Assembly: GCA_938045445.1 (NCBI GenBank)
Contig: CALIMM010000014.1
Coordinates: 62,001 to 126,000 of the forward strand
Reading direction: 5' to 3'
Length of the DNA stretch: 64,000 bases
From: an uncultured Candidatus Saccharibacteria bacterium
GTDB taxonomy: Bacteria > Patescibacteriota > Saccharimonadia > Saccharimonadales > Saccharimonadaceae
The notes under the pieces are model-generated. The model did no database searches. It was not told where the DNA came from and was given only the letters and a program-made list of their open reading frames with translations. Position numbers and translations under genes: made by a program. Of the stretch, positions 43,106 through 50,014 are shown piece after piece. Positions within the stretch are counted from its first letter, which is position 1. Each line of letters starts with the position of its first letter.

Positions 43106-43133
43106 TCGTTATTGTGTATGGCAGTAGTGTAAC

Positions 43134-43165
43134 AAAAAGGGTTGGCAGTGTGCTAACCTCTTTTT
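43134..43165 (+). terminator. terminator of the TM2 gene
   Basis: AAAAAGGGTTGGCA / TGCTAACCTCTTTTT with one bulge, ending in TTTTT, 29 bases after the stop. Confidence 0.85.
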
Positions 43166-43212
43166 GTGTGGTGTGGCCGCAAAATGAATAGCAAATAGTA
43201 CTGTATAAAGAA

Positions 43213-43229
43213 ACCCAGACAAGCTGGGT
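43213..43229 (-). terminator. tRNA-Arg(TCG) terminator
   Basis: On the minus strand ACCCAG(5)CTGGGT followed by TTTCTTT, 16 bases after the tRNA CCA. Confidence 0.75.
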
Positions 43230-43244
43230 AATATAGAACAAAGT

Positions 43245-43321
43245 TGGTACACCCGGCAGGATTCGAACCTGCGACCACTTGGTTCGAAGCCAAGTACTCT
43301 AATCCGCTGAGCTACGGGTGC
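43245..43321 (-). tRNA. tRNA-Arg (anticodon TCG)
   Basis: On the minus strand: acceptor GCACCCG/CGGGTGT with G-U as first pair, anticodon arm CTTGG-CTTCGAA-CCAAG, T-arm GCAGG/CCTGC, discriminator A, encoded CCA. It shares the acceptor style of tRNA-Arg(CCG). Confidence 0.95.
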
Positions 43322-43447
43322 TTACTAGCCTTATTGTACCACCACTGACGTGAGAATCCAAACTGCCTGCCTGAGAATACACTCTAGGGAGTGGCGAGAC
43401 TGAGGGATTGGATGGTATTATATAAAAATAAGAACGAGGAGCTTGGG

Positions 43448-43996
43448 ATGTATAAAGAATACAAGATAGATTGGGCACAATTACGTACTGCTGACAACGA
43501 GAATCCGCAGATTCTCCCTGGCGCGATATGGAACATGCTTCACGCCACCAAAGAAGAAGTTGCTGATGACGCATATTGGAAAATAGAGGGGAACGCCTTC
43601 TTTCAACGCAATCTATACCAGGCAACCGAACCAGTAACGGACATTATTACCAACGAGATACATCTTGGAAACTTTAGCACACCAGGCCTTGGTTTTGCGC
43701 TCGATCTCCTCGTCGAAATCGCCTGTGGCTGGTCAGCACCATCAGAAAAAGAACGAGGCAATACCGACCTAGCTGACCGCTGCCGAGAGAAGATCCGCGC
43801 CATCATGCCAGACCTCTACCGACTTGCTGAAACACAAACTGACCAGCGCGTCCTGCAGGGGATAGTCGATCTGACGGACGAGCTCGAACCTAGCAAGCAG
43901 CAGAAAGCAAAAATACTGTCGATTGTGGAACCAAAGGCTTACGACCAAGGGCTTGTTGAAATATCTTTGCGATTTTTAAAGAAGTCGTTGAGATGA
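43448..43996 (+). CDS. HEAT-like repeat protein, immunity-type candidate
   Basis: A 182-residue all-helical protein. IDWAQLRTADNENPQILPG near the start, the YWKIEGNAFFQRNLYQATEPV segment (first part quoted) and FALDLLVEIACGW resemble a family of actinobacterial helical-repeat proteins, often found beside polymorphic toxins. The usual form has W/YGNI-x-HQG-x-x-YEAT-x-x-xVPFL, and here GNAFFQRNLYQAT is the counterpart. GAGGAG seven bases before ATG 43448 and TATTAT at 43415-43420 set the start. No toxin gene is adjacent. The immunity role is inference from family resemblance only. Confidence 0.62.
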   Translation: MYKEYKIDWAQLRTADNENPQILPGAIWNMLHATKEEVADDAYWKIEGNAFFQRNLYQATEPVTDIITNEIHLGNFSTPGLGFALDLLVEIACGWSAPSEKERGNTDLADRCREKIRAIMPDLYRLAETQTDQRVLQGIVDLTDELEPSKQQKAKILSIVEPKAYDQGLVEISLRFLKKSLR

Positions 43997-44108
43997 CTCT
44001 TGAATTTGTAAATCAGTAATTTGATATATCCTATAGTAATAGGCGCTAAAGAGGGTTGTATGGCCTGAGGTAGAGTCGTTCTCGTATTGCTAGTAGTTGA
44101 TAAACAAC

Positions 44109-44507
44109 CTACCCGTATATATTAGTAACGGCCATCCCACGCTCCGCCAAAGCCTCCTCTACTCGCTTGACGACTTGGCTGGGGGTGAGCTCGGCTTTGA
44201 CAATATAGCTGTGGACGCCGAGGTGCTGGAGCTTTTTGGGGGCTTCTTCGTGGCCAAGGTTGGTGAGGACGATAACAGGGATGGCCTTGCCCCACGAGTA
44301 AGCGCGGATGTGCTCGAGTGTGTCGGCACCATTGAGGTGGGGCATCTGGAGGTCGAGGAGGATGATGTCGGGGTGAGTTCGCTGCACCAGCATGATGCCA
44401 GCTTTGCCATCGCCCGCGACTTCCACCGCAAAGCCAGCCGCTTCGAACTTCATGCGGTACATTTGGCTGATGGTTTGGTCGTCTTCGATGATGGCAATTT
44501 TAACCAT
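44109..44507 (-). CDS. single-domain response regulator (CheY-like)
   Basis: A 132-residue receiver domain without an output domain. IAIIEDDQ at the N-terminus gives the acidic pair, DIILLDLQMP the phosphorylated Asp near residue 52, VIVLTNLG the conserved Thr, and YIVKAELTP the Lys. It is transcribed away from a histidine kinase whose start codon lies 25 bases off, so the two should be partners. Having no DNA-binding part, it may act by protein contact, as CheY or pilus regulators do; type IV pilin genes occur elsewhere in this window. TATTAT on the minus strand is seven bases before ATG 44507. Confidence 0.92.
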   Translation of the reverse strand: MVKIAIIEDDQTISQMYRMKFEAAGFAVEVAGDGKAGIMLVQRTHPDIILLDLQMPHLNGADTLEHIRAYSWGKAIPVIVLTNLGHEEAPKKLQHLGVHSYIVKAELTPSQVVKRVEEALAERGMAVTNIYG

Positions 44508-44513
44508 TTGCTT

Positions 44514-44520
44514 TATAATA
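44514..44520. promoter_or_regulatory. overlapping divergent -10 boxes of kinase and regulator
   Basis: TATAAT on the plus strand (44514-44519) and TATTAT on the minus strand (44520-44515) share five base pairs. RNA polymerase can occupy only one direction at a time. Confidence 0.75.
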
Positions 44521-44531
44521 GCAGGTGTAGC

Positions 44532-45842
44532 ATGAAAATGGAACAAAATCACCCAAAATCAAGTACCACATCTATACCAGCAGAGCCCCTGGTAGCACTA
44601 GGTAGCGCGCTGGCCACTGCAACCAACTTTACAGAGGTGGTAGTAGCGGTACGCACAGCGCTAAGGGCAGTTGCTCGGCCGACCTGGTGCGGGGTGATGG
44701 TGACGGTGGATGGAGCGCCGCCGCTAATTGACTTACCAGATGAATGCGCTACCTCTGTTGATACACTCCTGCCGCTGTGTAAAGAGGCAACGGCGCGTGC
44801 AATGATTGCCATGCTACCCAAGCATCACTCACTCCGTCGCTACAACATTACTGCGGTACTGCGGCTGGTGTGGCAGGGCAATCACTGTGGATATATCGTG
44901 CTGGGCCCGCCAGCTGGGCAAGCCACATATACCGCTGCACAGCGAGCCACTCTTGCAATGATAGCCCAGCAGTGTGCACTGACGCTGATGGCGCAGCAGT
45001 GCCACAATACCACGCAGCAATTCCAGCAGCAACTCACCCAAGCGGTAGACCGCGCAACGCGCCAACTACGCGCCTCGAACCGCCGCCTGCGTGAGCTCGA
45101 TGCAGCGAAGGATGAGTTCGTCAGTATGGCGAGCCACCAGCTGCGTACACCGCTCACTAGTGTGAAGGGCTATATATCGATGGTGCTGGAGGGCGATGCT
45201 GGTGAGATTAATGCCACGCAGCGCACCTTCCTTACGGAGGCCTTTACGAGTAGCGAGCGAATGGTGCAGCTGATTGGCAACTTCCTTAATGTGTCGCGCA
45301 TCCGCACTGGCAACTTCACAATCGACTTCCATCCAGGCGATGTTGCTGCGCTGGTAGCAGAGAGCATTGAGTCTATTCAGCTCATTGCCGAGCGCCACCA
45401 TTTGCGAGTGGACTATCGATCGCATGGAGTTATACCGCCTCTGTTGATCGACGAAAATAAACTCCGGCAAGTCATCGTTAATTATATCGATAATGCTATT
45501 TACTACTCGCCTGGTGCTGATGTTATTACGGTGCGACTCTACCCCAAGGATGGCTGGGTGGTGTGCACCGTGCAAGACCATGGCATTGGAGTGCCGCAGA
45601 GTGAGCAGCGCAAGATCTTTACGAAGTTCTTCCGGGCGCATAATGCCCAGCTGCAGCGGCCCGATGGCACGGGGATTGGGCTGTTCTTGGCAAAGAAGAT
45701 CGTACTGGGGCACCATGGCGAACTGATCTTTCATTCGCGGGAGGGGCAGGGGAGTACCTTTGGCTTCCGTCTGCCGATCGATCGCCTCACGCCGCGCCAG
45801 GGCACATTGCCAAACGAAAATCACTCCCCACACGGGAAGTGA
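44532..45842 (+). CDS. cytoplasmic GAF-type sensor histidine kinase
   Basis: A 436-residue kinase with no membrane helix. Residues 25-160 resemble a GAF sensor domain, residues 160-195 a coiled coil, and the H-box ASHQLRTPLTSVKG places the phosphorylated His near residue 202. N-box RQVIVNYIDNAIYYS, G1 VQDHGIGVP, F-box FTKFFRAH and G2 GTGIGLFLAKKIV complete an intact HATPase. So it senses an internal signal or acts with a partner. ATG 44532 is 12 bases from TATAAT, giving a leader of about five bases; the frame upstream runs over the divergent regulator and is not coding. Confidence 0.92.
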   Translation: MKMEQNHPKSSTTSIPAEPLVALGSALATATNFTEVVVAVRTALRAVARPTWCGVMVTVDGAPPLIDLPDECATSVDTLLPLCKEATARAMIAMLPKHHSLRRYNITAVLRLVWQGNHCGYIVLGPPAGQATYTAAQRATLAMIAQQCALTLMAQQCHNTTQQFQQQLTQAVDRATRQLRASNRRLRELDAAKDEFVSMASHQLRTPLTSVKGYISMVLEGDAGEINATQRTFLTEAFTSSERMVQLIGNFLNVSRIRTGNFTIDFHPGDVAALVAESIESIQLIAERHHLRVDYRSHGVIPPLLIDENKLRQVIVNYIDNAIYYSPGADVITVRLYPKDGWVVCTVQDHGIGVPQSEQRKIFTKFFRAHNAQLQRPDGTGIGLFLAKKIVLGHHGELIFHSREGQGSTFGFRLPIDRLTPRQGTLPNENHSPHGK

Positions 45843-46144
45843 AAATCGCACATCTCCTGGGCTGGGTAAGATGCCCGAGGAGTCCTCCTTTGCTTGGCAC
45901 CTCTCGCACGGGTGCCAAGTGTGATATTTGCACAGTTATAGCACGGACAAACCAGACAAATGCAGTATGGGTTCTCCTGCATCTCGTGGCTTGCGATGGC
46001 TGTATCGAGTGCTGTTTGTGTTAGTTGTCTCCACCATGCAAGTGCATGACACGATCAGTGTAGCATCACGCCTAGGGTATGTCAAGCCTTTTTTACAACA
46101 TTATCGCTAGACAAGGGCCGATTTTTTTGCTATAGTGACTAGGC
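45843..46144. other. gap of 302 bases, hairpin after the kinase gene
   Basis: CTTGGCACC(9)GGTGCCAAG at 45893-45919 forms a 9-base-pair hairpin without a T-run, perhaps a terminator for the kinase gene. TGcTATAGT at 46128-46136 is the tRNA-Glu promoter. No gene seen. Confidence 0.5.
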
Positions 46145-46219
46145 GGCCTCATCGTCTAGCGGTTAGGACACTGGGTTCTCATCCCAGCAACCGGGGTTCG
46201 ATTCCCCGTGAGGTCACCA
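46145..46219 (+). tRNA. tRNA-Glu (anticodon CTC)
   Basis: Acceptor GGCCTCA/TGAGGTC, anticodon arm CTGGG-TTCTCAT-CCCAG, T-arm CGGGG/CCCCG, discriminator A, encoded CCA (46217-46219). Confidence 0.95.
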
Positions 46220-46243
46220 AATCGGAACTAAAACGGAAACGGT

Positions 46244-46264
46244 CGCCCGAACGGGCGGCTTTTT
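46244..46264 (+). terminator. tRNA-Glu terminator
   Basis: GC-rich hairpin CGCCCG/CGGGCG followed by GGCTTTTT. Confidence 0.8.
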
Positions 46265-46318
46265 CGCTGGCAGCGCGCAGCGCCGACCAGCGATTTTTCT
46301 GGGGGAGTTAAGAAATTG

Positions 46319-46344
46319 GTCGTCATTTATGACGACTTTTTTTT
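46319..46344 (+). terminator. second terminator in the tRNA-Glu island
   Basis: GTCGTCA TTTA TGACGAC followed by eight T: a textbook intrinsic terminator, with no gene between it and the first one. Confidence 0.85.
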
Positions 46345-46531
46345 GTCGTATTTGTAGGTTCGACCCAAGTCGAAACGCCAAGCGTAGCTTGTTCGATTTT
46401 TTCTTCGAGGAGCTTCTTTAGGTTATTATTTCACATATTATAGCATACTTCTTAAGATTAGACAACAACCCCGTCTATCACGTATACTGGTATCTAGATA
46501 TTAGAATAGATTCTAGTGAGGATACCATTAT

Positions 46532-47083
46532 ATGCACGACAACGAATTATGGCAAATTTACAATAACAACGGTATGCCTGTAGACGGCAAAGGCGCGCCC
46601 AAAGAAGAGTTTAACTCTGATAAAAGCCTAATCATGAGCAACGCTCATGTGTGGTTTTGGAAGATTGACGAAGGCGGGGTGAGCATACTGCTACAAAAGC
46701 GTTCATTGACAAAACCCAATAAGCCAGGCTGGTTTCATATTTCGGCAGGCGGGCATATCAATATCGGAGAAACACCAGTGCAAGCAGCTGTGCGAGAGAC
46801 TAAAGAGGAAATGGGGCTTGCGATTGATGAATCTAAGCTGCATTTTGTGCAAGCTGTTCGCATCATTGAGAAAGACCCACGAGACATCGTAAATGTGTTT
46901 CTTTACCAGCTCAGTGGTGACGAAAACTTCACCTTTGTCGATGGCGAGGTTGGTTCGTACGAATGGCGCTCGCTAGATAATTTCAAAGAAATCACCCGGG
47001 ACGCGGCGGCCAATAACTTAGTGCCTCAAGGTGAATTGTATTTCGGAACACTTATCGCGGCACTTGAGTATGTTAGTCAGTAA
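46532..47083 (+). CDS. Nudix hydrolase, isopentenyl-diphosphate isomerase-like group
   Basis: A 183-residue Nudix protein with an intact box: GGHINIGET, then AAVRETKEEMGL, near residues 72-95. The N-terminal LWQIYNNNGMPVDGKG and FHISAGGH place it in the group that annotators often name IPP isomerase-like, although most members hydrolyse nucleotides. AGGA nine bases before the ATG and TACCAT nearby fit a short leader. Its codon use is AT-richer than that of its neighbours, and it lies alone between tRNA-Glu and a terminator, like the cassette after tRNA-Gly, so it looks acquired. Confidence 0.88.
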   Translation: MHDNELWQIYNNNGMPVDGKGAPKEEFNSDKSLIMSNAHVWFWKIDEGGVSILLQKRSLTKPNKPGWFHISAGGHINIGETPVQAAVRETKEEMGLAIDESKLHFVQAVRIIEKDPRDIVNVFLYQLSGDENFTFVDGEVGSYEWRSLDNFKEITRDAAANNLVPQGELYFGTLIAALEYVSQ

Positions 47084-47170
47084 TAGGTAGCACCCGCCCA
47101 GAAAATCATTTGGCTTTTGTCTCAAAACAGGTTCGAGCTTGGGCGTAAAATCGCACCAAGGATTTATCAC

Positions 47171-47194
47171 ATGGCTCGTTGGAGCCATTTTTTT
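47171..47194 (+). terminator. terminator after the Nudix cargo gene
   Basis: ATGGCTC GTTG GAGCCAT followed by a seven-base T-run. Confidence 0.85.
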
Positions 47195-47207
47195 AATGGA
47201 GCATTTA

Positions 47208-47786
47208 CTACCACTTCGCCCAACTCAGCTCCTCCCAATCAGCCCTTACCAGTGTATACACCCTCCACGCTACTGCCTCGCCTGCAACTTCACCTTGCTC
47301 GATTCCCGTGTATCGGTAGCCAAGCCTCTCGAGCGCATTCCAGCTGCGGATATTTTGCACGTATGCCTTTGCCTCAATTATTGCAAATCCACCCTCAGAA
47401 AACGCCCAATTGCAGACTGCTTGCTTGGCAGAACTCCCAAGGCCTTGACCCCAGTTTTTCGGATCGCCAATCAGCGTACAGAATGCCCCCGCTGTGACGC
47501 CATATTTGTGGCTTAGTTTTCTTATCTCGTTAAGCTCAATATTGCCAACGATTTCGCCATCGCGCTCAATCATCCAGCTGTACCGATCGTCATCATCAAG
47601 CATATTTTGGAGATGCGCCACCTCGTCTTCCTCTGTCATCTGCGAAAAATCCGCACCCAAATACTGCGTCACCTCTGGCCGGCGAATCCACGCCATGGTA
47701 ATCGGCGCATAAGCCGGGCTTGGCGCTACCAAGCGCAGCGTCTGGGTTTGGTTATAGGATGGTATGGTGATGGTGCGTGTGTACAT
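47208..47786 (-). CDS. GNAT-family N-acetyltransferase
   Basis: A 192-residue acetyltransferase of the RimJ/RimL-like GNAT group, which uses acetyl-CoA. RLVAPSPAYAPITMAWIRRPEV opens it (first part quoted), WMIERDGEIVGNIEL is the central strand, GDPKNWGQGLGSSAKQ near residue 115 is the acetyl-CoA loop (QGLGS), and VQNIRSWNALERLGYRYTG near 148 carries the conserved Asn and Leu-Gly-Tyr. The target is unknown. On the minus strand TATAAT (47799-47794) is seven bases before ATG 47786, and the gene is divergent from the GH5 gene 46 bases away. Confidence 0.9.
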   Translation of the reverse strand: MYTRTITIPSYNQTQTLRLVAPSPAYAPITMAWIRRPEVTQYLGADFSQMTEEDEVAHLQNMLDDDDRYSWMIERDGEIVGNIELNEIRKLSHKYGVTAGAFCTLIGDPKNWGQGLGSSAKQAVCNWAFSEGGFAIIEAKAYVQNIRSWNALERLGYRYTGIEQGEVAGEAVAWRVYTLVRADWEELSWAKW

Positions 47787-47793
47787 ACTTGCA

Positions 47794-47824
47794 ATTATAG
47801 TTTAGCTCTATGCTTTGCTACAAT
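47794..47824. promoter_or_regulatory. divergent promoters of GNAT and GH5 genes
   Basis: TATAAT on the minus strand (47799-47794) and TACAAT on the plus strand (47819-47824), each seven bases from its start codon. Both transcripts should be leaderless. Confidence 0.75.
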
Positions 47825-47831
47825 AAAGCAT

Positions 47832-48800
47832 ATGCATAAACCATTACGCGGTGTTAACTTGGGTGGATGGCTGGTGCTTGAGCGCTGGATGACGCCGTCG
47901 GTCTTTGCGGATACAGACGCGAGCAACGAGCATCAGCTGATGATGCAACCAGACGGCCCGGAGCGCATTGCCAAGCACCGGCAGGAATTTATGACCGAAG
48001 CGGACTTTGCCTGGCTGCATGCGCACGGTATCGAGGCGCTGCGTGTGCCGGTTGGCTACTGGGTGCTGGAAAGTCAGGATGGCTACCTCGAGGCTACCAA
48101 GCAGCTGGACTGGTGCTTTGCAATGGCAAAAAAATACCATATGCGTGTCTTGCTTGATTTACACGCGGCGCCTGGCGCACAGAACTTGGGCGACCACAGT
48201 GGGAGTGGTAACCGCATGCCGCAAACGGGGTGGTACCAGGCCAAAAACCGCCGTGCAACCCGCCGTATTCTTGTGCAGCTTGCCGAGCGCTATAGTGCAA
48301 GCCCGCAGCTCTGGGGGATTGAGCTGCTGAACGAACCCTTTACCAAAAACTGGTTGCAGCACTGGCTGCTGCGGCTGTGGTCGCGCCGTACAACTGGCCG
48401 GTTGCGCCGCAATGTACTGGCCACAACGCGTATTATTATCAGTGACGCCTACCAGCTACCACGGTGGCGCCAGGCGCAGCCCCGTGATTGGCTCGATATT
48501 CACCACTACCAGTGTTTTGGGGCGGCCAACTTGGCGCTGGTGGATTATGATCAGCACGCTAATATTGTGGATGAATTTACCCACATGCACCAGTCGTTGC
48601 AGCGCCCAACCATCATTGGTGAGTGGAGTGCGATTTTGCCGCCCACCATTGCCATGACTCCGTCGACCATCACCGCCTACATACTAGCGCAGCAAACGGC
48701 TTTTGCCAGCGCCGACGCCCACTTTTTCTGGAGTTATAAAACCGAATCGAATGATGGCTGGAACTACCGTTGGCTGGTAGAGAAGGGTATTATGCCATAG
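47832..48800 (+). CDS. glycoside hydrolase family 5, exo-beta-1,3-glucanase-like
   Basis: A 322-residue TIM-barrel hydrolase. LRGVNLGGWLVLERWMTPS at the N-terminus is the signature of the GH5 exo-1,3-glucanase subgroup best known from fungi. LRVPVGYW follows near residue 75, the acid/base Glu is in WGIELLNEPF (near residue 165), DIHHYQCF near 222, and the nucleophile Glu in TIIGEWSA near 260. No signal peptide or membrane segment is present, although known relatives are secreted. It may act on imported or internal glucan, or leave by an unusual route. The start codon is fixed by TACAAT seven bases upstream. Confidence 0.9.
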   Translation: MHKPLRGVNLGGWLVLERWMTPSVFADTDASNEHQLMMQPDGPERIAKHRQEFMTEADFAWLHAHGIEALRVPVGYWVLESQDGYLEATKQLDWCFAMAKKYHMRVLLDLHAAPGAQNLGDHSGSGNRMPQTGWYQAKNRRATRRILVQLAERYSASPQLWGIELLNEPFTKNWLQHWLLRLWSRRTTGRLRRNVLATTRIIISDAYQLPRWRQAQPRDWLDIHHYQCFGAANLALVDYDQHANIVDEFTHMHQSLQRPTIIGEWSAILPPTIAMTPSTITAYILAQQTAFASADAHFFWSYKTESNDGWNYRWLVEKGIMP

Positions 48801-49035
48801 GAACTAGGCTGAGGTTCCTGGGTGGGTAATCTCGCCTGGAAATGGATATCAATATCATCTTGCAGTTGTTGTATTGGATGTGACCGAAGTATGTGTGTTG
48901 GATCAAGAGGTGTACCATACCCATCATGCTGACGCGCGGGTTGCAGTTGATGATTTTTCGTTTGATAGCAATCATCAATAATGAGGATGAGAGGTGCTGG
49001 GTGAGCGAGTATCCCTTCCAGCCATCCACCAAATC

Positions 49036-49046
49036 ATGTATAATAA
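49036..49046 (+). promoter_or_regulatory. -10 of ybaB-recR
   Basis: TGtATAATA-type box (TGTATAATAAAT around 49037-49046), about 40 bases before ATG 49087, with GGAGG at 49070-49074. Confidence 0.6.
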
Positions 49047-49086
49047 ATCGAGTACGACAGCCAAGAAACGGAGGAAATGAAGAAGT

Positions 49087-49383
49087 ATGGCAATGGGCAT
49101 GAACCAAATGAAGATGCTTAATGACTTGCGCAAGGCGCAGAAGGCACTAGCGAAGGAGATCGTGGAGGTCGAGGCAGGCGATGGTGCGGTGATTGTGCAG
49201 ATCACTGGCGAGCTGAAGATTAAGAGTGTGAAGATCGACCCAACTAAGGTAGACCTGGATAACATCCACCAGCTGGAGCACTGGATCGAGATTGCAATCC
49301 GCGACGGTATGGCCAAGGCGCAAGAGATTGCTGCCAAGAAAATGCAGCCACTGATGGGTGGGCTTGGCAACCTCGGGTTCTAG
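49087..49383 (+). CDS. ybaB: YbaB/EbfC nucleoid-associated protein
   Basis: A 98-residue DNA-binding dimer. It is Met-rich at the start (MAMGMNQMKML), then the helix LRKAQKALAKEIVEVEAGDG, the beta sheet VIVQITGELKIKSVKIDP, and a C-terminal helix ending MQPLMGGLGNLGF. This is the standard YbaB architecture. It lies five bases before recR, the widely conserved ybaB-recR order, sometimes with dnaX upstream, which is absent here. Confidence 0.95.
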   Translation: MAMGMNQMKMLNDLRKAQKALAKEIVEVEAGDGAVIVQITGELKIKSVKIDPTKVDLDNIHQLEHWIEIAIRDGMAKAQEIAAKKMQPLMGGLGNLGF

Positions 49384-49388
49384 CTAGT

Positions 49389-50003
49389 ATGGCAGATATT
49401 CTGCCTCAGGCCCTACAGCGGGCGATAGATGAGATAGGGCGCCTGCCAGGGGTAGGCGCACGCACAGCGGAGCGCTATGCGTATTTTTTGCTGCGGGCCG
49501 ATGGGCGGACGAGCCAGGGGATTGCCCAGGCCATCACACAGCTTCACACTGCTGTTGCAACCTGCCCCGTCACCTTTGCTCTGATGGATCCTGACCAAGA
49601 CGTTTCGCCACTCTATAGTAGCCCAGAGCGCGATCGCAAGCAGATTGCTGTGGTGGAGGAGCCGCTCGATATCGTGGCGCTGGAGCGTACTGGCCACTAT
49701 AAGGGGACGTACCATGTGCTGGGTGGCGTTATCTCACCGATCGATGGGGTGGGGCCAGAGCAGCTGCACATCCCCGAGCTGCTGAGGCGCATTGCTGATG
49801 ACGTAGTAGAAGAGGTGATCATTGCCACCAATGCGAGCGTGGAGGGCGAGTCGACTGCGCTCTTCTTGCAGCGGCACATTGCCGAGGCAGGCCTAACGGT
49901 GCGGATGACGCGCTTGGCCCGCGGCATCCCCGTTGGCGTTGACCTTGAATATGCCGACCAAATCACCCTCGGCCACGCGCTCGAGGGGCGGCGCGCGGTG
50001 TAA
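49389..50003 (+). CDS. recR: recombination mediator RecR without its zinc finger
   Basis: RecR works with RecO/RecF to load RecA on gapped DNA. The 204-residue product has the N-terminal IGRLPGVGARTAERYAYFLL helix-hairpin-helix, the Toprim domain with IAVVEEPLDIVALERTG, GTYHVLGGVISPIDGVGPE, and the C-terminal LARGIPVGVDLEYADQITLGHAL. The zinc site between them normally has four cysteines in two CxxC pairs. Here only the first Cys remains (ATCPVTFALM), and the others are replaced across DPDQDVSPLYSSPERD. The shape and length of the insert are kept, so the fold may persist without metal. Confidence 0.95.
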   Translation: MADILPQALQRAIDEIGRLPGVGARTAERYAYFLLRADGRTSQGIAQAITQLHTAVATCPVTFALMDPDQDVSPLYSSPERDRKQIAVVEEPLDIVALERTGHYKGTYHVLGGVISPIDGVGPEQLHIPELLRRIADDVVEEVIIATNASVEGESTALFLQRHIAEAGLTVRMTRLARGIPVGVDLEYADQITLGHALEGRRAV

Positions 50004-50014
50004 TGAAGCGACTA

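Larger units (their letters stand above)
46220..46531. other. trailer and spacer of the tRNA-Glu island
   Basis: The trailer TCGGAACTAAAACGGAAACG closely matches that of tRNA-Gly. Two terminators follow: CGCCCG AA CGGGCG with TTTTT (46244-46264) and GTCGTCA TTTA TGACGAC with eight T (46319-46344). AGGTTCGACCCAAGTCGAAAC at about 46356-46376 is a small hairpin. The rest is AT-rich and leads to the Nudix gene. Confidence 0.6.

Noticed and set aside
44022..44029. Further MurA operators at half-sites (29527, 44022, 51622)
   Set aside because: Each has only one arm of the palindrome and no matching second arm, so they do not support a larger regulon.
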